Notes: generated by a model from the sequence alone, not told the origin. A stretch of 24,145 nucleotides of DNA from Prorocentrum cordatum (GCA_963575745.1 CAUYUJ010001336.1:1060931-1085075); one strand, 5' to 3'; counted from the first letter of the stretch, positions 1-8,150 are shown. Numbers and translations are program-made.

Positions 1-2464
1 TCAGGGCCGCGTCGATCGACTCGGCGGGCCGCAGCAAACACCCACCCCAGGCCTTATCGTACTGGCACATGTAGAAGACAATCTGGAAGCATATGACTGT
101 CGCCGCGGTCCAGTGAAGCACCGGGAATGCCTCCGCGCAGCCGATGATGTCCCTAGCGGACCCGCCCCAGCCCGCCCCGCCGTCGCAGCCGACCTCCGCG
201 CCGTGGTAGAAGAGCAGCGGTATAAAGAGCACCACAAAGATGAAGAACGGCAACGCCGCGTTCACCATGCGACACGGTATACCTCTGGGCAGCGGACGGG
301 TCGACAAATACCGATAGTCATCGCCACCCTCCAGACTCCGGGGCGAACACCCACCCTCGGCGACGAAGGTTCTCCTGGCCGGGCAGCCCCCACGGGCGAG
401 AACGAGGGCCGGGTACCCGCGCCCCCAAAAGCGAGAACGAGGGAGGGGCACCCGTTATAGGCGCGTGCACCCTGCGATCGGGCATCGTGGGAAACATCCG
501 TTTGCATCCTCGAGGGCGCTGAGATCTGGACACTGCCCGAACTGCCCTCGAAAAACCAGCCTCGCACTGAAAAGCATCCTGTCGCTTCGAACTCTTGCTC
601 GTCTTGATCTCGAGAATTACAGTGCGAGCGCGGCCGCAAGAACCCCCCGCAAGAAACCCAACCCTGAAAACCCGCGCGCGAGGTGCACCAGAGGGGAAAC
701 CCGGAGCACCCTGAACGCACCAGCCCCTTCAACGGCCGCGGGAAGTCGCCGCGCGGCGCGCGGAGCGACGAAACCTGGGATATACCCGAACGAAAAGCAC
801 ATGGCTTCTTGAGGCGCGCCCCCACTGCAGGGCAGACGTGCTCTTCTCTCGGGTCGGGCGAAAGGGGGGGACAGCAAAGGGGGGGTTTGAGAATCAGCTC
901 ATGTAGCTGATTTTCCCGGCGCTGGAGGCGGCCATGTATCGAGGACTGGGCCCCTCGGTGAGGCCGAAACCAGCTGCATGCAGCAAATTTCGTACCCCCC
1001 CCCTTTCCCAATCCCCTCCCTTTCGTCTGGCCCGAGAAGAGAACAGGTGAGCGAGGATCAAAAACGGGTCCTGCGCGAGATGGCACGGCGGCCTTACGCC
1101 GCAGCTCACGCGTGCCAGGGTTAGGCCTTACGCCGCAGACGTGCCTGGCTTAGGGCAGAGGTTTCTTGATGCGCGCCCCCACTGCAGGGCACAGGGCTTC
1201 TTGACTCTCCCCCCGCTGCCTGGCTTGATCCCGATCATGGCGAACGTCTCCGTCTGCACCTGGGTGTAGTACGGCGGCGGCTCCTCGGGCGCCTCCCCGG
1301 CGGCCGAGCCCGCCGCGGCCACGCCCCGCCCCTGGCGCGCGCGCCGCTCCGCCGCGTGCATCGGGCCCCAGTCGCGGCCCGAGAGGATGGTGTTCGCCAC
1401 GAAGATGAGCATGAACCAGGAGTAGAAGCGCCTGGGTATCGACATGAGGAAGAGGAAGTATGCTGGCCGCGCGCAGGATTGGGGGGCGGAGGGGAGGGGG
1501 GGGAGGGCTTCTCATCAGGCGCGGGCCTCATCTAGAGATGTTGGTGCCTGCACCTTCGAAGCAACAGGCTCCTTCTAGGAAGCCTTCCCCCCTCCCCACC
1601 TACCCCCTTGTGCGCGCCGACAGGTATGGGCTCTGCTCCGTGTAGGGGTCCCGCATGGCCTCCACGCCGATCTGGATCTGAGCCACCTCGTGGGCGATCC
1701 ACGTGCTCAGCGGCATCACCCCCGCCACCGGCGACGCGGTGCAGTCGACGAGGAAGGACAGTTTCTCGCGCGAGACGCGCATGGTGTCGGTGACCGATCT
1801 CAGGGAGAATCCCACGATGATAGTGTTGGCGTAGTCGTCCATGAAGACGGCGAAGCCCATGAGAAAGACAACTGCCTGCCCGAAGAACGAGTCGACCACG
1901 TACTGCGCCGCTGCCTGCCCAAGGCCCTTGATGCCACCAGACCTGGCAGCCAGTCCCCCGATGGCACCGATCAACAGCATGGCCAGCAGAATCTGAGAGA
2001 ATCCACCCGATAACTGAGCAGTGAGCCCATTATGGAAATATCCTGTCCAAGCGTCCCACACATTTCGCTTCAAAATCAACGTCCCAACGAACCCGCCCAA
2101 GCCGAGCGAGAAATACATCTCCCGGGTGAGCGGCGTCCTCAGAAGCCCGGCCAGGCTGATCCACCGCACGATCCTGATCTTGATCTGGCGCCAAGGCGCG
2201 GAATAACGTGCTTAGGACGGCCCGATCACCCGCCCCGATCCCGAGAGACCGGCGCATCGGCTGGATCAGCGGCCTGATACATGCCCGATCGACGCATCAG
2301 GATATTCTAAGGTGGCGTCACGACGAGCACCACCAGCAAGGGGCAGATGCAAACGTGCCTACTGTAAACGTACTGGGTGTGCTCAACAGACAAAGCGCCG
2401 CAGTGGCCAGAAGAATCCCACCAACCCTCTGGGCAGAGGTGGTTTGCGGCGGTTCCTCTTCCAT
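1..2464 (-). CDS. NhaC-type Na+/H+ antiporter-like membrane protein, multi-exon, C-terminal end beyond the window
   Basis: Probable sodium/proton antiporter of the NhaC-like ion transporter group, an integral membrane protein exchanging Na+ for H+. Proposed exons on the minus strand: 2464-2363 (ATG start, uncertain), 2184-1632, 1462-1220 and 282 to beyond base 1. The second exon carries the family's most recognisable stretch, FMDDYANTIIVG followed by SREKLSFLVD and ASPVAGVMPLSTWIAHEV, after a membrane segment ending AIGGLAARSGG. The third has SIPRRFYSWFMLIFV and GRDWGPMHAAERRA, also typical. The fourth has two hydrophobic segments (ALPFFIFVVLFIPLLFYHG and VLHWTAATVICFQIVFYM). The phases join: TEQ-T-YFLFL across intron 2 and KPG-IPCRMVN across intron 3, both matching the expected family flow. 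Introns 2 and 3 would use GC donors. The first exon (begins MEEEPPQTTSAQ) is the weakest part, because its splice to exon 2 is chosen only by phase and a GT donor. Codon use is GC-rich. Nothing indicates a broken gene within the window. Confidence 0.8.
839..1044. mobile_element. MITE-like element with ~48-bp terminal inverted repeats inside intron 3
   Basis: The left arm (839-887) reads CTCTTCTCTCGGGTCGGGCG then AAAGGGGGGG; the right arm (995-1044) is its imperfect reverse complement, CCTCCCTTTCGTCTGGCCCG then AGAAGAGAAC. Total length is about 206 bp. It carries no ORF of note. A small perfect hairpin sits inside (AATCAGCT at 892-899 with AGCTGATT at 905-912). No clear target-site duplication was found. 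Its arms differ from those of the intron 2 element, so it appears to be a separate family. Confidence 0.6.
1090..1152. repeat. Tandem duplication, ~30-nt unit, two copies
   Basis: GGCCTTACGCCGCAG begins each unit at 1090 and 1124. The units then share an ACG-rich stretch and GTGCC(A/T)GG(G/C)TTA, the second copy being about 5 nt shorter. It lies inside intron 3 of the antiporter gene. Confidence 0.6.
1463..1631 (-). mobile_element. Intron 2 of the antiporter gene: introner-like element with terminal inverted repeats
   Basis: The 169-nt intron between FMDDYAN-containing exon 2 and exon 3 consists almost wholly of one inverted-repeat element. Read on the minus strand it opens with GCGCGCACAAGGGGG, continues through GGGGAGGGGGG and AAGGCTTCCTAGAA, and closes with the complementary features GAGAAGCCCTCCCCCC ... 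TGCGCGCGGCCAG. The arms are about 45 nt, imperfect. The proposed donor is GC (after CAGA at 1632) and the acceptor CCAG at 1463. A related element lies at 5686-5853 in the opposite orientation. An intron that coincides with a transposable-element-like unit fits the introners described in dinoflagellates and other algae; its mobility here is inferred. Confidence 0.65.
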
Positions 2465-2564
2465 CTGCCTTCTTCACCTTCGTCTCGGCTAGAAGGCAAA
2501 CATCATTGACTTTGCTCAGGCGTTAGGCCATTTTTGGCATCCCAGGATGGGGGGGGGTAATTGC

Positions 2565-2818
2565 GGACACCTCTTCTTTGACGATCTCCTCCAAGATGGC
2601 CCCCAAGGCTCCCAAGAGTGTCCCAAGAGGGCCCCACGATGCGACCAGAAGGCACCAAGCAGCACCCAAGAGGCCCCCACGAGGCTCTCAAGAGACCCCA
2701 AAAGGCTTCCCCGAGGCACCCAAGACGCTCCAAGAGGCCACCGGGACCGCTAAGAGGCCCCCAAGACGTCCCAAGATGACTCCAAGAAGCTCTCAAGAGA
2801 CATCCGAAGAGACGCTAT
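2565..2818. repeat. Degenerate ~12-nt minisatellite rich in CCAAGAGG
   Basis: About 250 bp of imperfect repeats around the unit CCAAGAGGCCCC and variants (CCCAAGAGTGT, CCACGAGGCTCT). Because the period is near a multiple of three, several frames stay open and read as low-complexity Trp/Gly/Leu-rich (minus) or Pro/Arg/Lys-rich (plus) peptides. I take this as a repeat, not a gene. Confidence 0.7.
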
Positions 2819-2844
2819 GAGGCATCAGAGAGGCCTCTGGCCTT

Positions 2845-2988
2845 TCTGCTCGCCCTCCTCCTCCTCCTCCTCCTTCTCCTCCCCCTCGTTAAAATTCGCT
2901 TCTTCCTTCTCCTCCCTCTTCCCTCACCCCCCTGCCCCTCCCCTTCCTCCTCCTCCTCCTTCTCCTCCTCCTCCTCATTCTCAGGGGT
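2845..2988. repeat. CT-rich (TCC)n low-complexity tract
   Basis: Strand-asymmetric CCTCCTCCT runs, interrupted by an A/T-containing patch near 2888-2905. It lies downstream of the stop codon of the minus-strand secreted-protein gene. No coding content seen. Confidence 0.8.
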
Positions 2989-3086
2989 ACAACGGCTTGC
3001 CCAGCCCTTCATTCCACTGCATGCCCTTCCACATCCCTGATCGGGGCCACGCGCCCGGGCATCGTGTCTGGATGGGCCAGTAGGGG

Positions 3087-4641
3087 TCACGCGAAGCGTC
3101 TAGAATCTTCGATGCTCACTCGGACGGTCTGCTCCTTGAACGCTCCCAGGAACTTGATCCTCACGGACACATCGCCCGTCTCGTTCATCAGAACTTGGCG
3201 TTCGCATTCAACGTCCCCGCCAACCGACACCACAAACGAATCCAGCGCGCCAGGTGACGTAGTAGAGCAAGTAGAATTCTCATCGCTCCACTCCAATGGA
3301 ACTGATATGGCAAAGTAGACGTTGTCGATCAAGACATCGGGAACACCTTGAAATGGAAGCGCTTCCCCTTTCGCGGCAGCCGACAAAACACGCAAACTGA
3401 GCACCCTAGGTGGCATTATCTGGGACTGGACTGGAGCTTTGCGAAAGCTCTTGCATTCAGCCTGCAGACCAAAGTATTTCCTCTTTCCTCTTTCCTCCTC
3501 CAACCTCTCTCTCTTCCCTCCTTTCTCTTTATTTTCCCTCCTCCTCCAACCTCTCTCTTTCCCTCTTCTCTCTTTCCTCCTCCAACCTCCAACCCTCTTT
3601 TCTCTCTCCTCCCCCCTTCCTCCTCCAACCTCTCTCTCTTCCCTCATGCCCTATGCCTCCCCCCCCCGCTTTCTTTCCCTCCCCACCCCACTCCTCCTTC
3701 CATTCCTCCCTCCCCTCCCTCCACCTGATTTCTCAGCCTTGAGCTCGAAATGACAGATAATGTCTGCTCTCTGCCATCCTGGCCGAGGCTTGCTGCTAAC
3801 AGCAACAGTGCAGTAGGCAATAGGAGTCCGTATTATCCGTATGACTACTCACAGATCTCCTAACCCACGGTGCCGTAGATGTCACTCGTTCGCTGTCCTG
3901 GTCGGTGTTGTCCTCGTAGGTGGTATCCTCGTTAGTGTCATTCATATACGATGCGTCACAATCTTCCACAATCCACGCTCCAAATCGATAATACACCACA
4001 CCACCTCGAAGGTCGTGTCCAATACCATTCGGCTCGGTGGCGCTTGCTTTCGCTCGAGTGCGCTTCTCTTCCACAAGAAAAAAACAACACATAATGTACT
4101 GCTCCATATTGAACAACGGATGTGGTTTGACAGAACTTCCGATGCTTGCCGGGCTTAGCCATTCACCCGCAATGAGATCAACTGAGCAAGTTCGAATCCT
4201 CCACCGTATGCGTTCGTTTCTGCGCGGGACGTGCTGTAACTAATCAGATGGGCCTTTCGAGCTGTGATGTGCACGTTGGTTCCGCATCCAGCTGTACCAA
4301 CTGAGAACCAAACGGGCCATCACTCCTGTGTTGTTGTCGGTCTGAGGTTCGCCCATCAAACTGCGCGATGTCCCTTCCTATGGAAATCCAGATCTTCTGG
4401 CATCTGTAATGGATGCCAAGCGGAGGCGGGGGTGCAGCTTACGAGAGTGCAGCCCGTCCAACGTAGTTGTAGTGATCGCTCACAGAAGTATCTGATTACA
4501 ATTTTTCAGTCGTGTGATGGCATGTTTGATCCCCCTGCTTGCATTGCCACAGCGCCAAAGCAGAGGCCGATGCGAATCGGAGATACCCAAAGCAAGACAC
4601 ACAACAAAGAGCTGCAACAATATGGATGCCGTGGTGCACAT
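3087..4641 (-). CDS. Predicted secreted protein of unknown family, four or five exons
   Basis: I do not recognise the family. Best model, minus strand: exon 1 4641-4484, exon 2 4403-4275, exon 3 4233-4160, exon 4 4067-3853, exon 5 3461-3087, ending in TGA; about 316 residues. Exon 1 begins MCTTASILLQLFVVCLALG, a convincing signal peptide. Intron 1 (GTGAGC...TTACAG, 80 nt) joins in phase to CQKIWISIGRDIAQFDGR. Intron 4 (GTGAGT...CTGCAG, 391 nt) joins in phase to AECKSFRKAPVQ. Later regions read GGVVYYRFGAWIVEDCDASY, an acidic Asp/Asn/Thr-rich linker (NDTNEDTTYEDNTDQDSE) and a probably beta-rich C-terminal part (DVLIDNVYFAISVPLEWS, TGDVSVRIKFLG) with several Cys. The middle is uncertain. Intron 2 would be only 41 nt and intron 3 uses a GC donor; alternatively exon 3 runs unbroken 4233-3853 in another frame after a 4297 donor. 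Base composition is more balanced than the GC-rich flanks. Confidence 0.5.
3462..3852 (-). other. Intron 4 of the secreted-protein gene, filled with CT-rich minisatellite
   Basis: A canonical GTGAGT donor at 3852 and CTGCAG acceptor at 3462 delimit this intron. From 3480 to 3735 it holds a degenerate repeat whose unit contains TCCTCCAACCTCTCTCT followed by TTCCCTC, with about four copies (near 3492, 3540, 3575 and 3620), then C-rich sequence. On the transcribed strand this is GA-rich. Confidence 0.6.
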
Positions 4642-5045
4642 GGAGAACCAGGTGCCACAAGGAATGCGTCGCACTCCTTCCCATGCGAAAACCCCGATTC
4701 CTCTTGACGTCTATAATGGAAGATAAGCCCAGCGTCGTGAAATGCATGGTGGCCGGCAAGGGGCATCAAAACCACATAGAAAGCCCCCGAACTTCGTTCC
4801 TTCGACTTGGGCCCGAGGTGAGGAATCAACTCAACTCTCCGATATACGTACTGAGGCTTGCTGCTATACAGAAAGCAAGCGTGCAATCGGCAATGAAAGT
4901 CAGTACAAGCCAAAACCGTTACTCCCCCTCCCCTCCCCCGTCCCCCGCTCCTGCGTCCTCCAACCTCCCCCCCTCCTTGCAAGCCCCCCCCCCTCCCTCG
5001 AAGGACGAGGGAGAGAGACGAAGCGGCAACCATAAAAGAACAATG
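4642..5045. other. No gene recognised
   Basis: Upstream region of the secreted-protein gene. Open frames exist but show no recognisable domain. A C-rich low-complexity stretch lies at 4921-5000. No promoter element is evident. Confidence 0.5.
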
Positions 5046-5231
5046 AACAGCACACGGCATAAACAAAACTTTCGGAATTCGGCTCGGATTTCTTGGATCA
5101 GCACTGGGCCCCTTCACTGTCGCGCGGAGCGCGCCAGGGGCGACGCTGGACGCGCCACCAACGGTTGTCCAACGCAGATCCAAGATATCCGTGCGGAGCT
5201 CCGAAACTGTTTGTTTATCCTGATGTGTTCC
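5046..5231. mobile_element. MITE-like element with ~60-bp terminal inverted repeats, copy 1
   Basis: The left arm (5046-5107) contains ATAAACAAAAC, TTTCGGAATTCGGCTCGG and TTCTTGGATCAGCACTGG. The right arm (5169-5231) is its imperfect reverse complement, including GATCCAAGATATCCG and TCCGAAACTGTTTGTTTAT. The ~60-nt centre is GC-rich with CGCGCGGAGCGCGCC. A divergent copy lies at 6098-6274. No coding capacity. Confidence 0.65.
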
Positions 5232-5391
5232 ACCAGTACATGGGATTGCGTGTGCCGAGACCTGAAATTTGCTTTGCTGGTGCGGATGCTGCCGTTGCTG
5301 TTCACCTGTTTCGTGCTTTCATGCTTGACGTCGACGTTTCTGTTTTGCTTTTGCTCAGCACGGGTCCATGTTGTCAGCTCGTCCGCCAATG

Positions 5392-5487
5392 TCGTCCTCC
5401 TCCTCCTCCTCCTCTTTGTCCTCCACCTCCTTTCCCCCTCCAACCTATGGTGGTGGTGGTGGTGGAAAAGAAGCCCATCTGTCGGGG
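5392..5487. repeat. (CCT)n tract plus a solo (TGG)n element arm
   Basis: A (CCT)n run (5392-5430) is followed by CCAACCTATGG, (TGG)n, AAAAGAAGCCCATCTG (to 5487). This matches the right arm of the inverted-repeat element at 11331-11570, but I could not find a partner left arm here. It may be a truncated copy. Confidence 0.5.
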
Positions 5488-5685
5488 TACCTTTCCGCTT
5501 CGATTCCCCCTCCCAGCGAGAGCCCCTCGGCCCCCCTTTGGCACCCGCGGCCTGGGGCCAATCGCGGGCACGGGGCCGCGCGCGCGGCCCGCAGCGGCAG
5601 CAGCAGCAGCGGCAGCGCCCGCGGCAGCGCCAGCGGCAGGGCACGGCGGCGCCCGGGCGGCATCGCCCAGCGGGGGCCCCTTGGC
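5488..5685. other. GC-rich stretch with GCGGCAGC repeats, no gene recognised
   Basis: Very GC-rich DNA with a patch of CAGCAGCGGCAGCG-like repeats around 5590-5645. Open frames encode low-complexity Ala/Arg/Gly/Pro peptides and are not credible genes. Confidence 0.5.
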
Positions 5686-5853
5686 GGCGCGCACAAGGGG
5701 GCGGAGGGAGGGGGGAGGGCTTCTTAGAACGGGGCTGCTTCTTAGAAGGCGCCGGCCTGACATCTGTAGAGAAGGCCCGCGCCTGCTAAGGAGCAGGGGT
5801 GCTTCTGAGAAGCCCTCCCCCCTTCCCCTCACCCCCCTCTGCGCGTGGCTGAG
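5686..5853 (+). mobile_element. Second copy of the intron 2-type inverted-repeat element
   Basis: It starts GGCGCGCACAAGGGGG, continues GGGGGGAGGGCTTCTTAGAA, and ends TTCTGAGAAGCCCTCCCCCC ... CTGCGCGTGGCTGAG, forming ~45-bp imperfect terminal inverted repeats. The interior block at 5762-5785 (ATCTGTAGAGAAGGCCCGCG plus CCTG) matches the minus-strand copy's block at 1516-1539 with three differences. Total length (~168 bp) equals the intron 2 element. No host gene was recognised around this copy, so whether it is spliced is unknown. Confidence 0.65.
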
Positions 5854-5884
5854 CCTCGGCGGGGTCGCGGGCACTGGGCAGGTT

Positions 5885-6040
5885 TGCGCTGGATCGGATC
5901 GCGAAATCAGATCGGATCGAAAGCGGATCGAATCGCCAGCGAATCGTCCCGAATCGAATCGGCATCGAATCGCCGCGCCCCGCGTCCGACTGGCCCTTGC
6001 CGATGCCGGCGACTAGAGCTGGATCGCATCGAATCGGAGT
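5885..6040. repeat. Cluster of GGATCG and GAATCG hexamers
   Basis: GGATCG/AGATCG and GAATCG recur about a dozen times, irregularly spaced, with five GATC sites between 5890 and 5930. It is bounded by ordinary GC-rich sequence and encodes only Arg/Glu/Ser/Ile repeats. It may be a degenerate microsatellite. Confidence 0.55.
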
Positions 6041-6097
6041 CGTGGCCCCAGCCGGCGATCGTAGCTGGCGTCGCACTTTTTTTCGGGGAGCACATAC

Positions 6098-6274
6098 TCA
6101 CATCAACATATAAACTGTCGGAGGTGCGCGCGGGCTGCCTGGATCGGCGCTGGCCCCCCCCCCCCCCTGGCGCGCGGAACGCGCCAGGAACGGCGGAGGA
6201 GGCGCTGCCAAGGGGGCTCCAGCGCCGATTTTCGAGACATCCGCGCGGACCTTCGGAAAATTGTGTGGACGTCT
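6098..6274. mobile_element. MITE-like inverted-repeat element, copy 2 of the 5046-5231 family
   Basis: The left arm (about 6098-6153) includes GTCGGAGGTGCGCGCGGG and GGATCGGCGCTGG. The right arm (6217-6274) is its imperfect reverse complement, CCAGCGCCGATTTTCGAGAC and ATCCGCGCGGACCTTCGGA. The centre has a C13 run and CTGGCGCGCGGAACGCGCCA, near the equivalent palindrome of copy 1. Confidence 0.6.
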
Positions 6275-6385
6275 AAACGGGAGACTGACACCGGGAAATG
6301 GACAACAGCATGTCGCGCCGGGACGTGGTGGGCCAGAACCGGCGGAGCGACAGGCTATCCAAAAATTCCCGACCGCAGCGCTCCG

Positions 6386-6870
6386 CTCTCCTCCTCCTCC
6401 TCCTCCTCCTCCTCCTCCTCCTCCTCCTCCCCTCCTCCTCCTCCTCCTCCTCCTCCTCCTCCTCTCTCCTCCTCCTCCTCCTCCTCCTCCCTCCTCTCTC
6501 CTCCTTCTCCTCCTCCTCCTCCTCCTCCTCCTCCCTCCCTCCCCCTCCCTCCTCTCCCTCCCTCCCCCTCCCTCCCTCCTCCCTCCCTCCCTCCCTCCCT
6601 CCCTCCCTCCCCCCCACTTCCGCGGGGGGAGCCCTGCGGGGAGAGGCGCACTCCTCCACCTCTTCCTCCTCCTCCTCCTCACCCTCCGCCCCCCTCCTCG
6701 TCCTCCTCCGCCCCCCTCCGCCCTCCTCGTCCTCCTCCTCCTCCTCCTCCTCTCCTCCTCCTCCTCCTCCTCCTACTCCTCCTACTTCTCCTCCTCCTCC
6801 TACTCATCCTCCCTCCCTCCCTCCCTCCCTCCCTCCCTCCCTCCCTCTCTCTTCCTTCCCTCCTCCTCCT
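6386..6870. repeat. Long (CCT)n and (CCCT)n microsatellite block
   Basis: Nearly 500 bp of pyrimidine-only strand: (CCT)n to about 6530, (CCCT)n at 6533-6610, a short GC-rich interruption around 6615-6650, then (CCT)n and again (CCCT)n to 6850. Long open frames of Ser, Leu or Pro here are artefacts of the repeat. Confidence 0.95.
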
Positions 6871-7127
6871 CGCACCGCCAAGGCCGGACGTCGGATCTCT
6901 GGGGGCGCGGTGGCCTTTCTGATGGCGCGGGGGAGGGGGATCCGCGGTGCGGCGTGGCGCTGGGCGGAGCCGCCAGGAAGAGGAGGCAAAGACAAAAGCC
7001 GTCGGAGATGGACCCGTAGAGGGAAACAATTACTGAACACTCCCCCTCCCCCCCAAACTCAACGTGGGCACGCGTGGGGGAGACCGCGGTCGAAGTGCAC
7101 GTCATCAGACCCACCGCAAACTTCGAA
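6871..7127. other. No gene recognised
   Basis: GC-rich sequence between the CCT block and the 53-bp duplication. No domain, RNA or repeat structure was identified. Confidence 0.4.
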
Positions 7128-7233
7128 CATTGGGGAGAGAGGGAGACGTTGACAGATGAATGTGGCATGAGTGTTCGCTACATTGGGGGGAGAGGGAGGC
7201 GTTGACATATTAATGTGGCATGAGTGTTCGCTA
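7128..7233. repeat. Tandem duplication of a 53-bp unit
   Basis: Two head-to-tail copies, 7128-7180 and 7181-7233. Both begin CATTGGGG and end AATGTGGCATGAGTGTTCGC plus TA, with only a handful of substitutions between them, suggesting a recent duplication. Confidence 0.85.
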
Positions 7234-7917
7234 ATTTGCTCCGAGGCCTGACAGAACCCCCCTTAGCAAAACCTGGTTTAGTGAAAACGACCTCGGACCC
7301 AAACTTGGCGGGCGCAAGCCTGGAAAGTGACGGCCGTGGCGCCCTCTCGACATCCGAAAACGGACAATTCACCAATCGACGTGTCAGGGTGGGGGTTCTG
7401 TCCACCCCCGAAGCCCTCGGGCAGACGGGGGCGGGACAGGAGGGGTACGGAGGAGGATGAATGGAGAAGGAAACGAGGGGGGGAGGGAGCGAAAGGGACG
7501 GAGGTGTGGGAATGGAGAGGAGGCGGGGAGGGGGGGAGAGAAAGGGACGGAGGGGGGGGAGGGGTAGGCGGAAGGGGCAGTACGCGGGGGCGAGGGAGGC
7601 AGGAGGATGCAGGGGAAAGAACGAGGCACATTGCTCGGTCTATGTTACTAGCTGTGTAGCCAAGCCGATCCACTCGTGATGGTACGCCTGGCGTATGATT
7701 GGCCCGAAAGACGATGTGATTGATATGCTCCGTTATGCGCACACGATCACGTCTTGGGCGCGGATGAGGGGAGGAACGTCGGAGGGTATGATACCCATAG
7801 GTGCTGGGCGCCGCTCGGAACGGCATCTTATCGACACACAACAGGGAGGGCGAGGAGGAGGGGCAGGAGGGAAACTGGGAGAGGTGCATGCCGCGTCGGA
7901 CTGAAGGGGCCCGATGA
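7234..7917. other. G-rich region, no gene recognised
   Basis: Bases 7430-7620 form a strand-asymmetric GGA/GGG-rich tract. The remainder contains open frames without recognisable domains on either strand. Confidence 0.4.
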
Positions 7918-8047
7918 TGCGTGTGTGTATGTATGTGTGTGCGTGTGCGTGTGCGTGTGCGTGTGCGTGCGCGTGCGCGTGCGCGTGCGCGTGCGCGTGC
8001 GCGTGCGCGTGCGCGTGCGCGTGCGCGTGCGCGTGCGCGTGCGCACG

Positions 8048-8086
<39 letters not shown>

Positions 8087-8150
8087 TGTGCGTGTGTGTG
8101 TGTGGTCGTGCGCGTGTGTGTGTGTGTGTGTGTGTGGTGTGTGTATGCGT
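7918..8150. repeat. (GT)n, (GTGC)n and (GCGT)n microsatellite
   Basis: An alternating purine-pyrimidine tract starting GTGTGTATGTATG and passing through GTGCGTGCGC repeats to GTGTGTGTG. Alternating GC/GT runs of this length can adopt Z-DNA; this is known for such sequences and not tested here. The encoded Cys/Val or His/Thr repeats are not genes. Confidence 0.95.

Larger units (their letters stand above)
814..1191. repeat. Exact 21-nt direct repeat flanking the nested element
   Basis: GCGCGCCCCCACTGCAGGGC plus A occurs at 814-834 and again at 1171-1191, each preceded by a TTCTTGA sequence. The nested inverted-repeat element lies between them. The copies may be remains of an older element into which the later one inserted. 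Confidence 0.6.
283..1219 (-). other. Intron 3 of the antiporter gene (937 nt, GC donor)
   Basis: This is the segment between KPG-encoding sequence at 1220 and GIPCRMVN-encoding sequence at 282. The donor CCAG|GCAGCG and acceptor CAGAG|GT restore phase 1 and a glycine codon. A GT donor a few bases further in (GAGA|GTCAAG) is possible but fits the family alignment less well. The intron contains a nested inverted-repeat element (839-1044), an exact 21-nt direct repeat (814-834 and 1171-1191), a ~30-nt tandem duplication (1090-1152) and two GCGAGAACGAGGG copies near its 3' end (377-389, 431-443). No coding exon was recognised inside it. Confidence 0.6.

Noticed and set aside
2525-2548. TTAGGCCATTTTTGGCATCC resembling the dinoflagellate spliced-leader core (CCATTTTGGCTC)
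   Set aside because: It has an inserted T and further mismatches, lies on the strand opposite the antiporter gene, and is not followed by a recognisable retrogene.
4506-5183. A 225-residue minus-strand open frame overlapping exon 1 of the secreted-protein gene
   Set aside because: It crosses the 5046-5231 inverted-repeat element and C-rich low-complexity DNA and shows no domain; the signal-peptide frame is more convincing.
6298-7152. A 284-residue plus-strand open frame of Leu/Ser/Pro runs
   Set aside because: It is produced by the (CCT)n and (CCCT)n block; the non-repeat ends show no domain.
7918-8150. Open frames of Cys-Val, His-Thr and Ala-Arg repeats
   Set aside because: Pure GT/GC dinucleotide and tetranucleotide repeats leave most frames open; no coding signal.
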